A DNA stretch of 17,482 nt from contig JAFAEH010000260.1 of the NCBI GenBank assembly GCA_023424135.1, positions 1 through 17,482 on the forward strand, given 5' to 3'. The notes beneath the pieces were generated by a model. The model made no database searches and was not told the DNA's origin. It saw nothing but the letters and a program-made list of their open reading frames with translations. The DNA is from Actinomycetes bacterium. GTDB taxonomy: Bacteria > Actinomycetota > Actinomycetes > Actinomycetales > Cellulomonadaceae. The translations under genes were made by a program, and so were the position numbers. This document shows, piece after piece, positions 13,791 to 17,482 of the stretch. Every line of letters starts with the position of its first letter. The stretch's first letter is position 1.

Positions 13791-13808
13791 CTCATCGAAC
13801 CTTCATGG
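13791..13808 (+). promoter_or_regulatory. Tandem operator, site 3 of 3
   Basis: CTCATCGAACCTTCATGG has half-sites at 13791 and 13802, again 11 bp apart, and shares TCATCGAACCTT with site 2. It lies about 113 bp before the copper-storage gene. A TAGCGT box at 13851-13856 could be a -10 element, though it is farther from the repeat than usual for class II activation. Confidence 0.6.
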
Positions 13809-13921
13809 CGGCGCCGTCCCTCTCACCGCGCGAACACGCGGCCCTGTCCGTAGCGTCGAAAGGGTCCCCGCGGCGCACGAGCGATCGATGTGCCGCACGA
13901 TCCGCAAATCAGGAGGCCGTC

Positions 13922-14323
13922 GTGAAGACCACGCAGATGCTCGACACCTACCCCGCGACCATCAACCTCGACCGCCAGCTGCTGGCTCGCGTCATCGAGT
14001 CCCTGGTCGCCTGCTCGCAGGCGTGTACCGCGTGCGCGGACGCGTGTCTGAGTGAGGAGATGGTCGCCGACCTGCGCAAGTGCATCCGGTCCAACCTCGA
14101 CTGTGCCGACAGCTGCGCGGCCACGGCGCGGATCCTGTCCCGCCACACCGGCTATGACGCCAACATCACCCGGGCTCACCTCGAGGCCTGCATCGCCGCG
14201 TGCCGGGCCTGCGGCGACGAGTGCGAGCAGCACGCGGGCATGCACGAGCACTGCCGCATCTGCGCCGAGGCGTGCCGGGACTGCGAGGCCGCCTGCGCCG
14301 AGCTCCTCGCGGCCATCCGCTGA
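13922..14323 (+). CDS. csp: Four-helix-bundle copper-storage protein (Csp3-like)
   Basis: This 133-residue protein contains 16 cysteines, almost all in CxxxC or CxxC spacing along helices: C31, C35, C38, C42; C54, C61, C65; C90, C94, C97, C101; C111, C114, C118, C121, C125. This is the Csp pattern, in which cysteines line the inside of a four-helix bundle and store many Cu(I) ions. No signal peptide is present, matching the cytosolic Csp3 type. The frame is open far upstream, but GTG 13922 has AGGAGG 5 nt before it and starts MKTTQMLDTYP, a normal N-terminus. Operator site 3 upstream suggests induction by the two-component system. Confidence 0.92.
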   Translation: MKTTQMLDTYPATINLDRQLLARVIESLVACSQACTACADACLSEEMVADLRKCIRSNLDCADSCAATARILSRHTGYDANITRAHLEACIAACRACGDECEQHAGMHEHCRICAEACRDCEAACAELLAAIR

Positions 14324-14419
14324 GCCCGTCCACGCGGTGCCGGCGGGCATCCCGCCCGCAGCACCCCGTGAGTCCGTCCGACACCCCGGCAGGTAGGAGC
14401 GAGACGAGGAGACGCAGCG

Positions 14420-15061
14420 ATGTCCGTGCAGCGTGAGCACGATGGCGAGTCGATGAACGACGAGCACGACGGTGACGGCGCCCATCACGGGGGTGAGCGG
14501 CACGGCGGTGGGCAGGGCCATCAGATGAAGGGCATGTACCTGCGGTTCGCCGCCATGATCCTCACGGCCATGGTGGTCATGTACTGGGTGATGTTCGTCG
14601 GCTCGTGGGAGCTGGATCACGTCCGGTTCAGCCAGAGCCGGGTCTTCATGGCGGTCACCATGGGCGGCACGATGGGGCTGATCATGCTCGCCTGGATGCT
14701 GAACATGTACAAGAACGCGAAGGCGAACATCGCCGTGGTCGCCGTCAGCGTGCTGCTCCTTGCCGGCGGCGTCGCCCTCGACCGCAGCCAGGTCACGGTC
14801 GGCGACACCGCATTCATGCGCGCGATGATCCCGCACCACTCCCTGGCTATCACCCGCTCCGAGCGGGCCCAGATCGACGACGTCCGGGTGTGCGAGCTCG
14901 CCGTCGAGATCATCGAGGCTCAGCAGCGGGAGATCGCCGAGATGGACTGGCTCATCGAGGACATCGAGCGCAAGGGCATCGCAGCAACGGCGGCCGAGGC
15001 CGACGCGCGCCCCGTACCGGACTTCGAGGGCACCGCGCTGCGCTCGTGCCCGACCCCCTGA
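14420..15061 (+). CDS. Membrane-embedded DUF305 protein with His-rich N-terminus
   Basis: The 213-residue protein has a His/Asp/Gly-rich N-terminus (residues 7-34, REHDGE to GQGHQMKGM). Three Met-rich membrane helices follow, about 41-61, 74-96 and 102-120. A C-terminal DUF305 half contains one His pair, RAMIPHHSLAI (H139, H140), and a single Cys in VRVCELAVEII. ATG 14420 has AGGAG 8 nt upstream. Compared with the DUF305 lipoprotein upstream it has only one DUF305 unit and is anchored by helices, so the two are different types rather than a recent duplication. Its placement just before the copper ATPase suggests it collects or delivers copper at the membrane. Confidence 0.85.
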   Translation: MSVQREHDGESMNDEHDGDGAHHGGERHGGGQGHQMKGMYLRFAAMILTAMVVMYWVMFVGSWELDHVRFSQSRVFMAVTMGGTMGLIMLAWMLNMYKNAKANIAVVAVSVLLLAGGVALDRSQVTVGDTAFMRAMIPHHSLAITRSERAQIDDVRVCELAVEIIEAQQREIAEMDWLIEDIERKGIAATAAEADARPVPDFEGTALRSCPTP

Positions 15062-15132
15062 CCTGACCCGCTCGGCGTCGAGGTGCCCCCGAGCCGGGAA
15101 TACCGGCCATGAGCACGCCGTTGGCTGCTCAC

Positions 15133-15149
15133 ATACCCCCTGGGGGTAT
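15133..15149. promoter_or_regulatory. CsoR/RcnR-type operator before the copper ATPase
   Basis: ATACCCCCTGGGGGTAT is a perfect palindrome with 8-bp arms around a central T. It closely matches the known A/T-flanked C-tract/G-tract operators of CsoR-family copper repressors. It ends 43 bp before the chosen ATPase start and lies inside the longer open frame, which supports the downstream start. No csoR gene is in the window, so the repressor must be encoded elsewhere. Confidence 0.7.
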
Positions 15150-15192
15150 TTTTCCGCAGATGACGGTGGAGCACGGGTCGAGGAGAAGAGGC

Positions 15193-17448
15193 ATGAGCAA
15201 CGCGCACCAGGGCCACGACGTGCACGGCGAACGACGCAGCAGCGCGAGCCAGCGGCACGAGCTGTCCGTCGAGGACACTGATCCGCTGGCTCACGACCGC
15301 CACGGTGGGCACGACGCCGGCCAGATGGAGCACGAGGGCCACCACATGCCCGCGCATGTGGATGGGCACGACGCCGAGCACCGGCCCTCCGCGAGCCACC
15401 ATGGCGAGCACATGGGCGCCGAGGGTGGCCACGGCGGGCACGGGGCACACGGCGGTGGTCACGGTGGCCACGTCGCCCTGTTCCGGCGCCTGTTCTGGAT
15501 CAACCTCGCGCTCGCCGTGCCGACGGTCCTGCTCAGCGGGATGTTCGCCGACCTGCTCGGCTATGCCCTCCCCGACGTCCCGGGGCCCACCTGGGTCGCG
15601 CCGGCCCTCGGCACCGTGATCTACCTGTGGGGCGGACGGCCGTTCCTCACCGGAGCGGTCGCTGAGTTCCGGGCCCGCAAGCCGGGGATGATGCTGCTCA
15701 TCGGGATGGCGATCACCGTGGCGTTCGTCGCCTCCTGGGGCGCGACCCTCGGGGTGCTCTCGCACGAGCTGGACTTCTGGTGGGAGCTGGCCCTGCTGGT
15801 CGTGATCATGCTGCTCGGCCACTGGCTGGAGATGCGGTCCCTGGCGCAGACCTCCTCCGCTCTGGACTCCCTGGCGGCGCTGCTGCCGGACGAGGCGGAG
15901 AAGGTCGACGGCGACTCCGTCGTCACGGTCGCTCCGTCCTCGCTCGCCCTGGGGGACGTCGTCATCGTCCGCCCGGGCGGCCGGGTGCCGGCCGACGGGC
16001 AGGTCGTCGAGGGCGCTGCCGACGTCGACGAGTCGATGATCACGGGCGAGTCGCGGCCGGTGTTCCGGACCGTCGGCGACCAGGTCGTCGCGGGAACCGT
16101 CTCGACCGACAGCGCCCTGCGCGTGAGGGTCGACGCCGTCGGTGACTCGACCGTGCTGGCCGGGATCCGACGACTGGTCGCCCAGGCGCAGTCGTCCACG
16201 ACGCGTGCGCAGCTGCTGGCCGACCGCGCCGCCGGGTGGCTGTTCTGGTTCGCCCTGATCGCCGCCGTCATCACGGTCGCGATCTGGAGCGCCGTCGGGA
16301 CACCGGACTTCGCGATCATCCGCGCCATCACGGTGCTCGTCATCGCCTGCCCGCACGCCCTCGGGCTCGCCATCCCGCTGGTGGTGTCGATCTCCACCGA
16401 ACGCGCTGCCCGGGGTGGCGTGCTGGTCAAGGACCGTGCCGCACTCGAGCGGATGCGCGTGGTCGACACCGTCCTGTTCGACAAGACCGGGACGCTCACC
16501 AAGGGCGAGCCCGCCGTGCACGATGTCGCGACGACCGGGATCGGTGACGACGAGCTCCTCGCGCTGGCCGCCGCCGCGGAAGCCGACAGCGAGCACCCGC
16601 TGGCACGTGCGATCACCGCCGCAGCACACCATCGAGGGCTCACGGTGCCGCGCGCCGAGGACTTCCAGGCCTCGACGGCTGTCGGAGTCTCCGTCACCGT
16701 GGACGGACGCTGGGTCGCCGTCGGCGGCCCGAACCTCCTGGCCGAGCAGGGGCTCGATCCTCTGCCGGTGACCCAGCCCTGGTCCGACCGCGGACAGATC
16801 GTCCTGCACGTCGTGGTCGACGGCCGCGTGGCCGGAGCGCTAGGGCTCGCCGACGAGGTACGTCAGGAGTCCCGCGAGGCGGTCGACGCCCTTCACGCCC
16901 TCGGCATCCGCGTAGTGATGATCACCGGTGACGCCGAGCCGGTGGCCAAGGCCGTGGGGACGGAACTCGGCATCGATCAGGTCTTCGCGGGCGTCCGCCC
17001 GGAGGACAAGAGCAGCACGGTGGCCTCCCTGCAGGGTGAGGGGCGGACCGTGGCGATGGTGGGTGACGGCGTCAACGACGCGCCCGCCCTCGCCCGCGCC
17101 GATGTCGGGGTGGCGATCGGCGCCGGCACCGATGTCGCCATCGAATCCGCCGGGGTCGTCCTCGCCGCGAACGACCCCCGCGCCGTGCTGTCGATCATCG
17201 AACTGTCCCACGCCAGTTACCGGAAAATGTGGCAGAACCTGCTCTGGGCCACCGGCTACAACATCATCGCCGTCCCGCTGGCCGCCGGTGTGCTGGCCTT
17301 CGCCGGCATCGCGATCTCCCCCGCCGTCGCCGCAGTGCTCATGTCGGTGTCCACCATCGTTGTCGCGCTCAACGCCCAACTGCTGCGCAACCTCGATCTC
17401 GACCCCGCCCACCTGACCCGTACCCGAACATCTCCGACCGTCCCCTGA
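15193..17448 (+). CDS. copB: P1B-type copper-exporting ATPase, CopB type
   Basis: This 751-residue pump has a cytosolic N-terminus (1-93) with 21 histidines, including runs of HGGHGAHGGGHGGH, in place of Cys-type HMA domains. Core motifs are TGES (284-287), the membrane metal site CPH (C386-H388, in IACPHALGLAIPLV), phosphorylated D430 in DKTGT, the SEHPLARAI HP locus and GDGVND (624-629). CPH plus MSVSTIVVALNAQLL in the last helix indicates the P1B-3/CopB group, which exports Cu(II), Cu(I) or Ag(I). The frame extends to ATG 15109, but that would place the CsoR operator inside the gene; ATG 15193 has AGGAGAAGAGG directly before it. A single-copy promoter under CsoR control is likely, with metal handed over from the DUF305 and Csp proteins. 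Confidence 0.93.
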   Translation: MSNAHQGHDVHGERRSSASQRHELSVEDTDPLAHDRHGGHDAGQMEHEGHHMPAHVDGHDAEHRPSASHHGEHMGAEGGHGGHGAHGGGHGGHVALFRRLFWINLALAVPTVLLSGMFADLLGYALPDVPGPTWVAPALGTVIYLWGGRPFLTGAVAEFRARKPGMMLLIGMAITVAFVASWGATLGVLSHELDFWWELALLVVIMLLGHWLEMRSLAQTSSALDSLAALLPDEAEKVDGDSVVTVAPSSLALGDVVIVRPGGRVPADGQVVEGAADVDESMITGESRPVFRTVGDQVVAGTVSTDSALRVRVDAVGDSTVLAGIRRLVAQAQSSTTRAQLLADRAAGWLFWFALIAAVITVAIWSAVGTPDFAIIRAITVLVIACPHALGLAIPLVVSISTERAARGGVLVKDRAALERMRVVDTVLFDKTGTLTKGEPAVHDVATTGIGDDELLALAAAAEADSEHPLARAITAAAHHRGLTVPRAEDFQASTAVGVSVTVDGRWVAVGGPNLLAEQGLDPLPVTQPWSDRGQIVLHVVVDGRVAGALGLADEVRQESREAVDALHALGIRVVMITGDAEPVAKAVGTELGIDQVFAGVRPEDKSSTVASLQGEGRTVAMVGDGVNDAPALARADVGVAIGAGTDVAIESAGVVLAANDPRAVLSIIELSHASYRKMWQNLLWATGYNIIAVPLAAGVLAFAGIAISPAVAAVLMSVSTIVVALNAQLLRNLDLDPAHLTRTRTSPTVP

Positions 17449-17482
17449 AACGAGTCCCACCCCCACATGCCCCGATCACCCC

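Noticed and set aside
14342..14356. Small hairpin GGCGGG/CCCGCC after the Csp gene
   Set aside because: 6-bp arms with a 3-nt loop occur often by chance at this GC content; not reported as a terminator.
13823..15448. 541-codon minus-strand open frame across Csp and the membrane DUF305 gene
   Set aside because: It crosses two well-supported plus-strand genes and has no recognisable motif.
14920..16809. Very long open frame on the minus strand opposite the copper ATPase (629 codons)
   Set aside because: Composition is Gly/Arg/Asp/His-rich with no domain, and it mirrors the strongly conserved plus-strand ATPase. It is a high-GC antisense shadow.

Overview
The window is very GC-rich, with G or C at nearly every third codon position, many GTG starts, 4-bp ATGA/GTGA gene overlaps and several promoters without a Shine-Dalgarno sequence. 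These traits and the gene families (a CmtR-like sensor, actinobacterial MerR/MerA, a cytosolic Csp) point to an actinobacterium, probably of the Micrococcales type; the genus is an inference I cannot settle. No rRNA, tRNA or CRISPR is visible. The whole segment reads as an accessory heavy-metal resistance island.

Layout. (1) 1-277: the 3' end of an unrecognised gene whose stop codon lies inside a possible transposon end. (2) 328-3342: an ankyrin-repeat protein, then a divergent merR/merA pair for mercury, with a MerR-type dyad promoter between them and apparently leaderless starts on both sides. (3) 3427-6303: a mobile-element core on the minus strand (serine resolvase, TniA-like DDE transposase, TniB-like AAA+ ATPase). 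A 38-bp sequence at 3427 resembles one at 273 in the same orientation, so the mercury/ankyrin cargo lies between two similar ends. (4) 6479-7441: a cadmium/lead module of a CmtR-like ArsR repressor translationally coupled to a CadD efflux protein. (5) 7442-7911: no convincing gene. (6) 7912-17448: a large copper-type module. It has two small membrane proteins, a convergent OmpR/BaeS-type two-component system, a thiol-redox operon (glutaredoxin-like, CcdA-like, anchored redoxin), an undescribed 43-residue peptide with three Cys-Cys pairs, a DUF305 lipoprotein, a ferredoxin-like protein, a 16-Cys four-helix copper-storage protein, a membrane DUF305 protein and a His-rich CopB-type P1B-ATPase behind a perfect CsoR-type palindrome.

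How the parts fit. Mercury would be reduced in the cytosol by MerA, cadmium/lead exported by CadD, and copper sensed outside by the two-component system and inside by a CsoR-like repressor. Copper would then be bound by Csp, DUF305 and possibly the Cys-pair peptide, and exported by the ATPase. The most interesting non-coding signal is an 18-bp tandem repeat (two half-sites 11 bp apart) found three times, upstream of 8013, 10474 and 13922. It is the likely binding site of the response regulator encoded here and would join three separate transcription units into one regulon. The most interesting coding signal is the Cys-pair peptide at 12431-12562, next to redox genes whose CcdA-like member also carries two Cys-Cys pairs in its membrane core.
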